Assembly (NCBI GenBank): GCA_003427395.1
Contig: BFEA01000460.1
Location: 125,522-152,959, forward strand
DNA length: 27,438 nt
Direction: 5' to 3'
Origin: Chara braunii
Taxonomy: Eukaryota; Streptophyta; Charophyceae; Charales; Characeae
Positions 10,001 to 19,444 of this stretch are shown here, piece by piece. The notes beneath the pieces were generated by a model. It was given only the letters and a program-made list of their open reading frames with translations, was not told where the DNA came from and did no database searches. Each line of letters begins with the position of its first letter. Position 1 is the stretch's first letter. The position numbers were made by a program, and so were the translations under genes.

Positions 10001-11620
10001 CTTGAATGATCATTGGACGCATGTCCTGATCACTTTTTTCATTTCTCCCAATCAGAAACTGAAAGCAATGGAATTGATGGAAGGACTGACGGTTTCCAAG
10101 AATGCTCATTAGCCTTGTAGTTGTCAATCCTGCTCCATTCGATAAACCGGTTCACCAGTGGTTTGAAGTTCAACTGTAATCTACATTGAGATGAAAAAGA
10201 GGAATACAGGAAACGTCATCAATGCAGATATGTGATTGGGTGCACTGCGACTGGCCTGACGAGCTCCACGTACTTTCGAACGAATAAGCATGAATGTTTT
10301 ATGGGTTCACGTTACTGACTTAAGCTAAATGTGTCGAGTGGCAGCGAATCAAAATGAGTGTGGTCAATCAAATTGGATAAGGAAAACCTACATTTATTCC
10401 ATGCTCCTGTCTGTCATTATCACCCCCTCTTTCGACTATTCACCGATTCCATAACTTTGGTTGGACAAGAGACCTGAGTCACGGGTTTGTCACAAGGAGA
10501 GGGTCAAGATGTAGCTTAAGGTAACTGAGGTTGGGAAAAGTGATCAGTCTGTCTGGGCCGGATTTTTTTTGCATAATTCTGAACTAACTATTGGTGAAAA
10601 GTGAGATAACCAAACGCAGCAGTTTGAAAGTGTTATTAAACGAGCCAAAGGCAGAGCATTCTAAGGGAGATCATTTGTTTGTTCGGTCAAGCTTTCATGT
10701 ATGGTGGTTAGAGAATTGCTCGTGATATTTTTCCTTAGTACCCCGATCGAGTCTCCACTAAATAAAGCACGACATGTCGTGAAGTAGTCGAGGGGTTTTT
10801 CATTTAAAACCACACTCGACTGCCTTATTGATCGGACTTGAGTTGTTCTGAGTCTGGTTTGTGCGTCAGAAAGGTCATAAAGCGAGGGAGACTCACGCCA
10901 CTACTAAGAGCATGACCAACAGATCTTACGTGTTTCTCGCTAGTGCTGTGAAAGTCACCTTAATGACACATTATGCAGACCTTCGGTGAGAACACGTTTC
11001 GAGTGTTATCCTCTGTGTTCTAACTAGGCGGAACCTGTTAATTGAAGGGAATGTGGTAAGATGCGTGGGCGCTGTACTATGTGGAGATTGACTAACAAAG
11101 AGCTAACTCCCTGATTGGGATTGAGCGAGATGACGAAAGGAGGGGGCCATCTCAGGGGAAAATTTCAACTGTAGCATCGGGAGGTCTCGAATCGAATTTG
11201 GCAGATAGTTACCTCTAAGTTTCCAGCTACAGTCAAATCAGCACACTGGGAAGGTTGAAATAAACATCAAAAACCAGTTTCCTGGAGGGTTGTGGCGGGC
11301 CTTGTCGGGTTCTCCGTAATCCCAAGGTCAATAGCAGTTCATTGGTTGTCAGTGACCTGTTACATGAACAGAACAGTGGTTGGCTGCCTGAGACATAAAC
11401 GTTGGTCGTAATCCTCGATCACAGTTCCCGCGAACTGGTCTCCTGCTGATCAGGTAACAGTATGACGCCGAGCTAGCAAGGAAGCTCGCCCCCACCCTAA
11501 AAACTTGGCAACTGTTGGACAGCCTAAGAGCAAACGTCTGCTCCGGATGTAAAACTCGACAAAGACCTTCTTGGTTCATGCCATATGTTCTCTGAGTCGT
11601 GAAGTGTGGAGTAAGAAAAC
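7046..11620. other. 4.5-kb gene-free region
   Basis: No coding trace, RNA gene or clear repeat pair was found. Open stretches between 7100 and 9250 are short, overlap on several frames and lack domains. From 9254 to 11348 there is no open stretch of about 60 codons on either strand. Base composition is moderate and non-repetitive. It may be a long LTR, an untranslated retroelement part or old intergenic DNA. One strong palindrome (10740-10796) is listed separately. Confidence 0.5.
10740..10796. repeat. Palindrome-centred inverted repeat
   Basis: CACGACATGTCGTG (10768-10781) is a perfect 14-bp palindrome. It is flanked by looser arms: ACCCC with TCGA on the left and TCGAGGGGT on the right. 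It could form a cruciform or be a dimeric protein-binding site. Confidence 0.5.
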
Positions 11621-12892
11621 ATGGAAGATGAAATTTTAGTGGTGAAGAGCGGGGCTACTATGGAAAAGGGGGAAAATTGGGAACACAGGGCTATCTTGAG
11701 GATGGATCATCAGAAAGCGATCATGCGTGAGTATGTTGTCCAAAGAGTAAAGGCTGAGAAATACGTTGAATACATTTTCTATTTCCACGGTCGAGACAAC
11801 AAGTTACATAGTGTCGGTTCGTCGCTCGAGACGGTGGAAAGAGCCAGGGCAAAATTTGGGGAAGCCCGAAGGTGTTAGACTCACTTCCTAGAGCATCCAA
11901 TCGGCAAACCCTGGGTTAACTAGTGCCACGCCGAGATCTGTAGATTTCTCGACCTTTTGGATTTAGAAGACCAGCGTTTGTTGACTCATTATTCAATCAG
12001 GATTCAGGCAATATTCAGTCAATATTTAGGCAATATTCAGGCAAATACTCAGGCAATACTCAGTCAATACCCAGTCAGTATCCAGACAGTTCTCAAACCG
12101 ACTTTTAATCAAAGTCTAACCGATTATACTCGGTTCAAACAGCTCGAGATCTACAGTCAAAGACAGTCAACACAGATTTACTTTTCTTATCCCATCCTAG
12201 AGATCGGTCTCTGGTATCTGTCACGACACATGATTACAGTATAATTATTCTAGGTTCCAAAGATTGTTCTAGTCAGTCTCAACGAGATCTCCTCCAAGGA
12301 TGCTTTCCAGTATCGGTACATCAGTGCAACTGGTTTTAAGCAAGATGAGCTATCTATTTTCGTGGTTCACACTGAGTTCGCCGGATGTACCGTTCATGAC
12401 TTAAGGCCCAACTTAAGGGAAGGCAAGGAGACCCATGAACACTTTGACTTAGTCTTGACTGCAGCAGTCGGGTACCTGAAAGAGAGAGAGAGAGAAAGAG
12501 AGCTCGACGAGAGCGGTACTAAGCTGATCCGCATTTTTGGACCAAAACTCTACTCAGATTATCCCAGGCCTCCAATACTCTTTACTCTTACAGACGGCTG
12601 ATATTGGGGTGACCTGGTGGATCTCGCAAAGACGTACATTTCTCCTGCCGTGATCGATTACGAGGCGGTGACAGAGCCTTCTAAGTTCCCACATCTCAGA
12701 CGAGGGATTTTTTCTCAGCCATATCTTCTTACACTGTGGGAGGAGTTTTGTGCTATGGATGACTTTCGTATCATGGGACTTGGATGGAAGAGCGTGGAAC
12801 TCGCTGGCTATAGGTGGCTCTATATACAGAGATCACAACCTCAGGGAGTACGGAGACATGGTCGAAAGCACAAGGAACAGACAGTTAAATGA
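11621..12892 (+). pseudogene. Degenerate coding region of unknown function (gag-like?)
   Basis: One frame (frame 2) is kept over 424 codons, with stops at 11876, about 11921, 12242, 12251 and 12599, and a terminal stop at 12890. The first part starts at an ATG and reads MEDEILVVKSGATMEKGENW, then contains YVEYIFYFHGRD. A later part reads FQYRYISATGF, then LSIFVVHTEF and DLRPNL; a GA-repeat codes for an ERERERE stretch, followed by WEEFCAMDDFRIMGLGWKS. An 11-bp minisatellite sits in the middle. I recognise no family. Its pattern resembles the gag-position frame beyond the LTR (13652-14387), so it may be a related retroelement ORF. The long shared frame argues for a former gene. Confidence 0.5.
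12002..12090 (+). repeat. 11-bp minisatellite, 8 units
   Basis: Eight units of the type ATTCAGGCAAT or ACTCAGTCAAT follow head to tail (one unit has 12 bp). It lies inside the degenerate frame 11621-12892; an 11-bp period does not keep codon phase per unit. Confidence 0.85.
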
Positions 12893-13082
12893 GAGATTGT
12901 GAGTATGACCCAGAGGGATGAGTAAGGACTCGAGACTAGTGTTGGCCTTGCTCTCTTCCATGTGAACTTTCTGAGACTATTATGAGTTTTCATTCTTTCC
13001 TCACTTAACCTCGGCTTTGCTCGAGTAAGTCAGTCTCGTTTCTTGCTTTGCTCTCGCTGATGGTTGTTTTCCTTGATAATTC

Positions 13083-13380
13083 TGTCACGGTTCTCAAAAT
13101 TAGCAAACAGGCAAAATTAATGCACGCCTTACACACCATAATTTTGTGATTATTATTTGCATGATTTTCTACTGTTCTGAATCAAAATAAAAGATTCCTA
13201 AGATCGGGGACCGGTGAAAACCGCAATTGAAGGGTCTCGCTCGAAGCCGGACACACACAACAGGAAGGAATTTGCATTATTTTATTTATTTTATTTATTG
13301 CAAACAACATTAAAATCATGCGTAACAGCGTGTTGGTTTTCTGGTCGCCCGAGGAGGCCAGGCCAGAAAAAAGTGTGACA
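13083..13380 (+). repeat. Putative 5' LTR (298 bp)
   Basis: The segment starts TGTCAC and ends GTGACA, a perfect 6-bp terminal inverted repeat of the TG...CA type. It ends 4 nt before a perfect tRNA-Asp primer binding site, which fixes its right end well. An AATAAA polyadenylation signal lies at 13186-13191 and an A/T-rich TTTATT stretch near 13280. The left end is less certain, because TGTCAC also occurs at 10486 and 12217 and no second LTR is in the window to compare with. Confidence 0.65.
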
Positions 13381-13384
13381 AAAA

Positions 13385-13402
13385 TGGCGCCGTTGCCGGG
13401 GA
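13385..13402 (+). other. tRNA-Asp primer binding site
   Basis: TGGCGCCGTTGCCGGGGA is the exact complement of the 3' end of plant tRNA-Asp including CCA (…CCCCGGCAACGGCGCCA). This PBS is known from plant Ty3/gypsy elements of the Athila/Tat type. It primes minus-strand cDNA synthesis. It shows that a retrotransposon in plus orientation starts here, with its LTR to the left and gag to the right. Confidence 0.9.
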
Positions 13403-13651
13403 CATGAACAAGTTTCGTGTCCGGAACGAGCTTAGGTCAGCAAACAACTTTGAGTTTTGATTAGGCCTTGAGAACTATTGATAAATTCTGAATTTTTCCA
13501 GACTCATTTTGCAATCCTTTCTTGAGTTATCATTCTCTTGAGAGAGCCTAGTTGCTAATCGAGTTTTATCTTTCTTTGTGTAAGGTACCACATTGGACTG
13601 GAGAAGGAGACTGATGTTACTGACTCGAGAAAATCAGGCTTGATCTCAGGT

Positions 13652-14387
13652 ATGCCTCATGAGCCTATGATGTCTTTGGAACATTAAGAAGGGAAAGAAA
13701 GAATCAAGAGCTCGGAGACTTCACCAAGAATGCTAACTTCTAATGCATTGAAAGAACTCTCGAAAGTAACTATTAAAGGAATATTCCTTTATCAGTATGA
13801 GTATTGTTGGGTCTACCGTTCTGGCAATTCAACCATCAGCGTAGTGCTGACTCGCTTCTTGGAAGGAGATATCTTTGATATTTGTCCTTATGTCTAGAAG
13901 GAAGACTGTGACGATGGTGAGGCCTTCAACTGGTTTTGGGGAATTGCAATCCAGTCTCTTTATGATGAGAAGGTAGATTTGATTAAGCAAAAGAAGAAAG
14001 TGGAATGGGGTTTAATGTTAGTGACATATGGGACTGTTCCGATTCCTCGTATTTTTGACAGCTACTGTGATGGAACTAATTCGCTACCAATTATCAGCAT
14101 GGTTCTGAAGTGGGAGAAACGAACCGGTGGTCATGAGAACTAAAGAGACTTCGACAGAGGAAATCAGACAGAGAAGGTTGAAGTTTGGCAGAGGTTCAGG
14201 CCCGAGTCAAGAGAAGGTCGAATGTCTCCTAAGGTCACTGAATACTCTAAGTAAGAGAGAGGTGTTCCCATATGAGGCTGTCAGATATGAGATGGTCGAG
14301 AGCGGATGGGAGCAGGAACGATTATATGTACTGACATTTTATTTTATGGACCTGAATACGTATGACGTGAGACCTGGATACGTATGA
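13652..14387 (+). pseudogene. Degraded gag-position ORF after the PBS
   Basis: The frame opens with an ATG 250 bp after the PBS, where gag is expected. Frame 2 runs from 13652 to 14143 with stops at 13685 and 13895, then the trace shifts to frame 3 (14127-14387). Readable parts are FLYQYEYCWVYRSGN with ISVVLTRFLEGDIFD, then FNWFWGIAIQSLYDEKVDL, VPIPRIFDSY, and in the second frame PYEAVRYEMVESGW with LYVLTFYFMDLNTYDV. No zinc knuckle is visible. The gag call rests on position; the protein family is not recognised. Two stops and a frameshift make it non-functional. Confidence 0.5.
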
Positions 14388-14395
14388 CATTTTTT

Positions 14396-14708
14396 GAAAT
14401 TTTCGGAGGCATTTCCCTATCCCCATGGGGTCAAAAATGTGTCAAGAGAAAGGAGAAACCAAGATAAACACACGAAGGTTCAAAATGCTGCAAATTATAA
14501 ATTTCAGAATAAATAAATAAATGAGGAGGTGGAGAGTAGAGAGAAACTAAGTGTTGGATTTTTCAAAATTTTCGGCAGCATTTCGTTACCCCTATGGGGT
14601 CGAAGTGTGTCGGCAAATGATATGACTAAGTACGATGGAAGAGAGTAGGGAGAAAAAAAAAATTTCGGCAGTGCTTCGTTACCCCTATGGGGTCAAAATG
14701 TGCGCCGA
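14396..14708 (+). repeat. Three copies of a CCCC-TAT-GGGG motif repeat
   Basis: Copies at about 14396, 14563 and 14656 share TTTCGG(C/A)(G/A)G, then a T-rich stretch, ACCCCTATGGGGTC (ATCCCCATGGGGTC in the first) and AAATGTGT-like sequence. The core is a small inverted repeat. Between copies ACTAAGT and GAGAGTAGGGAGAAA recur, so this is a diverged tandem array. It directly follows the gag-like remnant. Confidence 0.7.
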
Positions 14709-14814
14709 GAGCTGAAATAACTAAGTCCTAAACGGATATAGAGATGCCGTAGAAAAAAATTAAATTTTCAAAAAAAAAAAAAAAAAAAGATAATCAAAAT
14801 GAGCAAGATGTAGG

Positions 14815-15215
14815 GGGATAAGATAATGCAAACGTTTTTTAGAAAACAGAAATTTTAAATCAAAGAAAAAACAGAAAATTTGAAGTAGGGAGTGGGGAAT
14901 AAAAAGGTGATGGGGAAAGAGAGAAATAGCGGAAAAAATGAAAAAGATTGGAGTGGGAGGTGGGGGGATGATTGGGTTGTAGTTGAGGGGGGGAAGGGGG
15001 AGAGTAGGGTGGGAGAATGGGAGAGAAAGTGATGAGAAAAGTGGGCAGGAGTGGAAGAAATTAGTAGAAGATGGTGAGTGGGAAGGGGAGGGGAGAAAAA
15101 GATGATGGAAGATGAATGAAGAAAGATGTAAGAGGGGGGGGGGGAATAGTGGTAAAGGTAAAAGAGGTGATGGGATGGTGTAGGGGAGAGAGAGGGGGGG
15201 TGTGGGAGAGTAGGT
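14815..15215 (+). other. Cytosine-depleted purine tract with G-quadruplex motif
   Basis: About 400 bases of A, G and some T contain only a handful of cytosines; from 14941 to 15215 I count a single one. 14987-15013 fits the classic G-quadruplex pattern: runs of 7, 5, 3 and 3 guanines with loops of 2, 6 and 1 nt. A G11 run lies at 15134-15144. The long Ser/Pro/Leu-rich open frame on the minus strand here is a consequence of this composition. Confidence 0.75.
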
Positions 15216-15689
15216 CAGTGGGGAGTGATGATACCAAACTCTTGGTTGGGCGAGAGCAACAAGGTCAGCAAGATCCCCAGGATCTTGGCCTTCAAGGTGT
15301 TGGCAGCCTACTACTGCAGGCTGCAACAAAAAAAATAATATTGAAATAATCAAGGGTTCACTGAGATCTTGATCAGCCACCCTAACTGCACTGACGCCAG
15401 CCCCCTAACCATTGGGGTCTTCATGGTCCACAGCAAGCTGCTACGTGCCACTGCAGATGGTCATGGGCGTAGGCGGCAACAACCACAATGCCTCTTCGGG
15501 GGGGTGGGCACAAAAAACAGCTCGCCCGCTGCTATCCTGATGACTGCCGCGCACCGCTTGCTGCTCACTGACATGGGGGGGGGGGGAGCAAATAGCTCGT
15601 GTAGAATTGTTCAACATGAACGTTCCGCACTATAAAGCCATATGCATAGTTTGGCCCGTGCGTTACAACATTGGCTACTCACACGTATG
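15216..15689. other. No supported gene; short repeats and G-runs
   Basis: A small inverted repeat GCAGCCT/AGGCTGC lies near 15303-15325 and a run of about 13 guanines near 15575. The 88-codon frame at 15369-15635 has no recognisable domain and overlaps G-runs. Confidence 0.4.
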
Positions 15690-15796
15690 GCTGCCAGTTG
15701 CCCAAGTTCAAACCCTGGCAGCAACATGCATCTCGGATCGTGATAAGGGTAATCCGAGAGCGGGATAGGGCAATAGGGCAACGTCAACAAAAAAAA
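15690..15796 (+). repeat. SINE-like sequence with two hairpins and A-tail
   Basis: GCTGCCAG (15690-15697) and CTGGCAGC (15715-15722) form a perfect 8-bp stem around GTTCAAACC, which resembles the B box of RNA polymerase III promoters. CTCGGAT/ATCCGAG (15732-15738, 15752-15758) form a second 7-bp stem. An A-rich tail begins near 15789. This is the layout of a tRNA-derived SINE, but I cannot identify a good A box or cloverleaf, nor target-site duplications. Confidence 0.3.
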
Positions 15797-16406
15797 TACA
15801 GCTTGAAAACAGCAAAAATTTTCAGGGAAAAGTACTAATTTAATCTGAATTTTAACAGATTATAAACAGATTTAATGAGGGTTTCTTGATGAACACATGG
15901 AAAACCATGAAAATCTTTCTTGATGCAACGATGATTCCAGGGGATGGCATCAGATCAGCTGTTTATAATCCGTTGAGCTTGTGTTGAAAATCAGTTTAAA
16001 ATTTGTTTACCAATGACCTCAACCGTTTATAAACACAATAAACACTTGTCCAACTTTAAAACAAATTAGCAAAAAAAAATTATTTTTCGGACTTTAAACC
16101 CCATTGTGTTAGTGTGTGTATCTCTGTTGTCATTCCTAAAAAACATGACTATGTACATTTTATTTTACTCCATGGTTACGTAATGACAACAGTGCATTTT
16201 TCTCCCACGTGCCAAGGAACACGCATGCTTCGGGGGTGATGTTGCCACGTCTGTGTCAAAGCACGACAAACATTTTTGCCTCCTATCCCCCCTTCGCTTT
16301 CTCATCCCCTCGCCCCCCAATTCCCAATCCTTGCCTATCTGTCACTATCTCTATATTGTTGCAATAGTTCCTGTCGTGGCACCGTTTTCCTCTTCAATGT
16401 TGCAAA
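15797..16406. other. A/T-rich stretch without gene
   Basis: No coding trace. It contains the foldback at 15852-15976. The frame starting at 16253 runs into the assembly gap and has no recognisable content. Confidence 0.5.
15852..15976. repeat. ~125-bp foldback
   Basis: The arms TTAACAGATTATAAACAG (left) and CTGTTTATAATCCGTTGA (right) are inverted copies with two mismatches over 18 bp. The loop contains two TTTCTTGATG stretches. It could be a small MITE-type element; no target-site duplication was identified. Confidence 0.5.
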
Positions 16407-16477
16407 GGTCGGCAGGTGCGTTACCTTTTTTGTCATGTAGCTCACATTTTTCTGATTTCGCAACGCACCTGTCGACT
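16407..16477. repeat. 71-bp foldback element, copy 1
   Basis: The arms GGTCGGCAGGTGCGTT and AACGCACCTGTCGACT pair over 16 positions with only G-T type mismatches. It belongs to a family with copies at 21334, 21579 and 24682. The loop differs from those of the other copies. Confidence 0.8.
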
Positions 16478-16499
16478 CCCATGTTTTGGAGGAGTGTAC

Positions 16500-16758
16500 N
16501 NNNNNNNNNNNNNNNNNNNNNNNNNNNNNNNNNNNNNNNNNNNNNNNNNNNNNNNNNNNNNNNNNNNNNNNNNNNNNNNNNNNNNNNNNNNNNNNNNNNN
16601 NNNNNNNNNNNNNNNNNNNNNNNNNNNNNNNNNNNNNNNNNNNNNNNNNNNNNNNNNNNNNNNNNNNNNNNNNNNNNNNNNNNNNNNNNNNNNNNNNNNN
16701 NNNNNNNNNNNNNNNNNNNNNNNNNNNNNNNNNNNNNNNNNNNNNNNNNNNNNNNNNN
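16500..16758. other. Assembly gap (N)
   Basis: A run of 259 undetermined bases is followed directly by a GA repeat, so the gap probably covers more of that microsatellite or an unresolved repeat. Frames that cross it are meaningless. Confidence 0.95.

Positions 16759-16801
<43 letters not shown>
16759..16801 (+). repeat. (GA)n microsatellite at gap edge
   Basis: About 20 GA dinucleotides with one AAA interruption border the N gap. Confidence 0.9.
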
Positions 16802-16804
<3 letters not shown>

Positions 16805-17030
16805 GAGATGCTAGTAAAATCTGAACGATACATTTCGCCTATAAAAAAGTGTTTTTCACGACATCTTCATGTTTATATTAAAGACTCACATAAACCACGC
16901 GGGAAGAGTTAAAAAAAAAAAAAGGAGCATAGTTTGAACTGTCACAGTCCCAATTATCGGATTCCATGTTCTGACAGAGCTGTCTCCCTTTTTTTTTTTT
17001 TTGCACAACATTAGTTCATCTACATTGTAC

Positions 17031-17081
17031 TTAAACTGTTTGTCCTGTGAAGGCGTGTCTAACAACGCCTCAACAGTTTAA
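17031..17081. repeat. 51-bp imperfect hairpin
   Basis: The outer arms TTAAACTGTT and AACAGTTTAA (10 bp, perfect) enclose inner arms AGGCGT and ACGCCT (6 bp, perfect), with a 10-nt bulge on one side. No function is known. Its A/T-rich outer arms are unlike the 72-bp foldback family. Confidence 0.55.
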
Positions 17082-17152
17082 CACACAAGTACAGCAGTGA
17101 AATGGGATCCGCACTGGATTTCCCACATTTCGCTTCTCTCTCTTAAACTCAC

Positions 17153-17155
<3 letters not shown>

Positions 17156-17210
<55 letters not shown>
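17156..17210 (+). repeat. (CT)n microsatellite
   Basis: About 27 uninterrupted CT units. The Leu/Ser-rich frame over it is an artefact. Confidence 0.95.
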
Positions 17211-17214
<4 letters not shown>

Positions 17215-17280
17215 TGTCTGTCCTTCTCTCTCTCAATGCATCTCTGTATATGCATCTATCCGTCGCAATTTATCTCTCTC

Positions 17281-17337
<57 letters not shown>
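17281..17337 (+). repeat. (TCTA)n microsatellite
   Basis: About 14 tetranucleotide units. A GATA repeat at 21453-21480 is the same repeat read from the other strand. Confidence 0.95.
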
Positions 17338-17424
17338 ACGGAAATCACGAATTTCTTCCTTGGAGCAGCACTCCTTTATTCACGATATAAAATCGTGTCC
17401 AATCATATATTTCGAAGTTTGTCT

Positions 17425-19397
17425 TCATATGTTTCCTTCATCCGCCAACGAAGCAGCCTTGTGTTGAAACGTGTAGTCATCATCAGTGAACAATCTTGCA
17501 CGAATGTCTTCCTGCTGCACTGCCGACAACCCTGCTCTGAACAACATGAGTGCTTTAGCAGCCACATCCGTTGATCGATCAAGGCTGAATATGTTGAAGG
17601 ATACGAATGTGTCTCGCGCCTCAACGGATGCAATTATATCTCTTTTAATTGCTGCCAACTCCACGTTTTTTCCTTCACTCTAGTTTGTTTAGAACATTGG
17701 AACACCTCGTTTTTAATTATCATCTCAGTGAATGCAAGTTGCTGCAATGACACACCAGTTTCGTGTTCTTTCCTCGTGTGAAAGAACACCATTGCCAAGC
17801 ACACTTCGAACGTCGGATCACCCCATGGCTCGTTGGCCTTCCGCCTCCACGAATTGTTCTTCATCATTTCCTCCCTCAGTCGTTGTCGCATGTCTTGTTG
17901 TTTGTCTGTTTGTTTAGAAGTCACTAAAGGGTATCCCTTCTCAGTCCAAAACTCGTGTTTTAACCTCCATGATATTTTCCCTCTAACGGTCGTCATGATC
18001 CTGTTACATTCAATCAGGACCTGGCGTACGTAGCACGACTCCACATATGTTCTTAACCCTGTGGATGCCCATTCTCCTATATTTTCTGCCATCGTGTATA
18101 ACGACTTGAGAAAATGTTCATCCTGTGGGTAGAATGTCGAGTCACGAGCAGACATAAAAGCGTATGCCTTTGCAATTGACCGAATCATCCTGTCCTTTAT
18201 CTTTTTCGTCAGCCTCATCTCGTCCTGGTGATCTGCGACATTCTGATTCCGGTTTGAGTTCCTGTTGTGAAAGCGACTTCGTCCCTTCCTGTTCGCTTTT
18301 CCTGCGCCCATTGAAACAAACAGAGTTTTTTACATCGCAGTTAGAGAATGTAAAAGAGAACATGAAAGGACAAGGAACATTCATGATTGTATTCTAGTTT
18401 TTTTGTCTTTTTTTTTGCGTATGACATACCCACTGGATTGGTTATGCAAAGGAAAAACACTATTTGCTATGCTGCGAATGTCTTTCATGCAATGGCATTT
18501 ACCTGTTTTATCTTCGCGCAACTTCGTCGTTTCGTTAGAGTTGTCACAATCTTGCTCATCTGCGTCATCTATATGTTCCCCTGTGACTTTCTTTCCTCCT
18601 TCATCAGAATCGTCTTCCTCATGGTCATTCTGTCAATCCTGAGCCGGACTTGTTTGTGAATGTGTGTGTTCCGAATGCTCGTCTTCTCTATCCATACTTT
18701 CCTCCACCTCCTGCGATGCAAGATAATCTTTGTGTTCTTGTCTACGTGACTGATAGGGGTGTGTTTTCAGTTCCCTTTTTCTAAAACTGTTGTCGTCATG
18801 TTTAGCCTCTCTGTTCCTCGGTGAACCTTTGTCTCCTGCTCTTGTGCATTTGTTTTCCACACGTCTTCCACCTCCCCCCCCAAGGGTTGTTCTCTCCCTG
18901 CGTTGCGCGGATTGAACTCTGTGTGGGTTGCCAATGATGACATCCTCCTTCTCCTCTTCCAGACGCAATTTCTTTGTCTTCCGTGGTGAGGCGGACATCG
19001 TTGTTCCCTCCTCCCTCATTTGTTCCATATTCCATCTCGGCGTTGAAGACATCCCGTCGATCCCACCTTTGCCTTTCTCATTGAACTCCTCCCTGAACCG
19101 TTGCCGAAGATCAGCTCTTGTGTTTTTCACATCTTCTTTGGCACGATCTACCTTTACATTGCTCATGTGTCTCGCTCCTCTTGCCCGACGCACGTCGAGT
19201 TCTTCATTGAACCGAGCTGAGTTGCTTCTTTGCTCACCTCTCTTTCTGCAGATGTCGTCGTATTTTGCCCTCGTTGTCATTTCTACACTACCCACGGTCC
19301 TTCGATGACCAACGACTTTACAGCGATATCGGACTCTCTCTCCACTCAACCCTGCAACGGAGGAAACACAATGAAATGGTGTCAATGTTCTGAGCAT
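17425..19397 (-). pseudogene. Two-exon accessory gene, charged N-terminus plus conserved-looking C-terminal domain
   Basis: Exon 1 runs from an ATG at 19397 (the true start may be a later ATG near 19280) to 18503, with one in-frame TGA at 18633-18635. Past that stop the frame stays open and acidic for 43 codons and ends at a good donor (ACAG|GTAAAT). The intron 18502-18302 ends at CAG. Exon 2 starts at 18301, and the split codon (G + GA) keeps the frame. Exon 2 encodes a basic stretch, then TKKIKDRMIRSIAKAYAF, WRLKHEFWTEKGYP, NEPWGDPTFEVCLAM and FTEMIIKNEVFQCS. After a frame change near 17636, explained by an extra TA, it continues with LFRAGLSAVQQEDIRARLFT to 17425. I recognise no named family; the pattern looks like a protein expanded in a charophyte genome. 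It lies 47 bp after the Ulp1-like ORF. The nonsense codon and frameshift suggest a decayed copy. Confidence 0.65.
18302..18502 (-). other. Spliceosomal intron (201 bp)
   Basis: On the minus strand the donor is G|GTAAAT and the acceptor is GGGCGCAG|GA. Removing it joins a phase-1 exon end to a matching exon start, so the reading frame of both sides is preserved. Without splicing the upstream frame hits a TGA within about five codons of the donor. Confidence 0.75.
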
Positions 19398-19444
19398 GTC
19401 ACATGTGCTCTGTCTTGAAACATCTGTTCATGGCCACATTATGG

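Noticed and set aside
14760-15380. 206-codon minus-strand open frame
   Set aside because: Ser/Pro/Leu-rich low complexity produced by the C-poor purine tract; no domain.
15653-15725. Possible tRNA gene around GTTCAAACC
   Set aside because: The acceptor arms do not pair and the A box is poor; kept only as a SINE-like sequence.
16253-16833. Several open frames crossing 16500-16758
   Set aside because: They run through undetermined bases and a GA repeat.
17097-17574. Open frames over the CT and TCTA repeats
   Set aside because: Translations of microsatellites.
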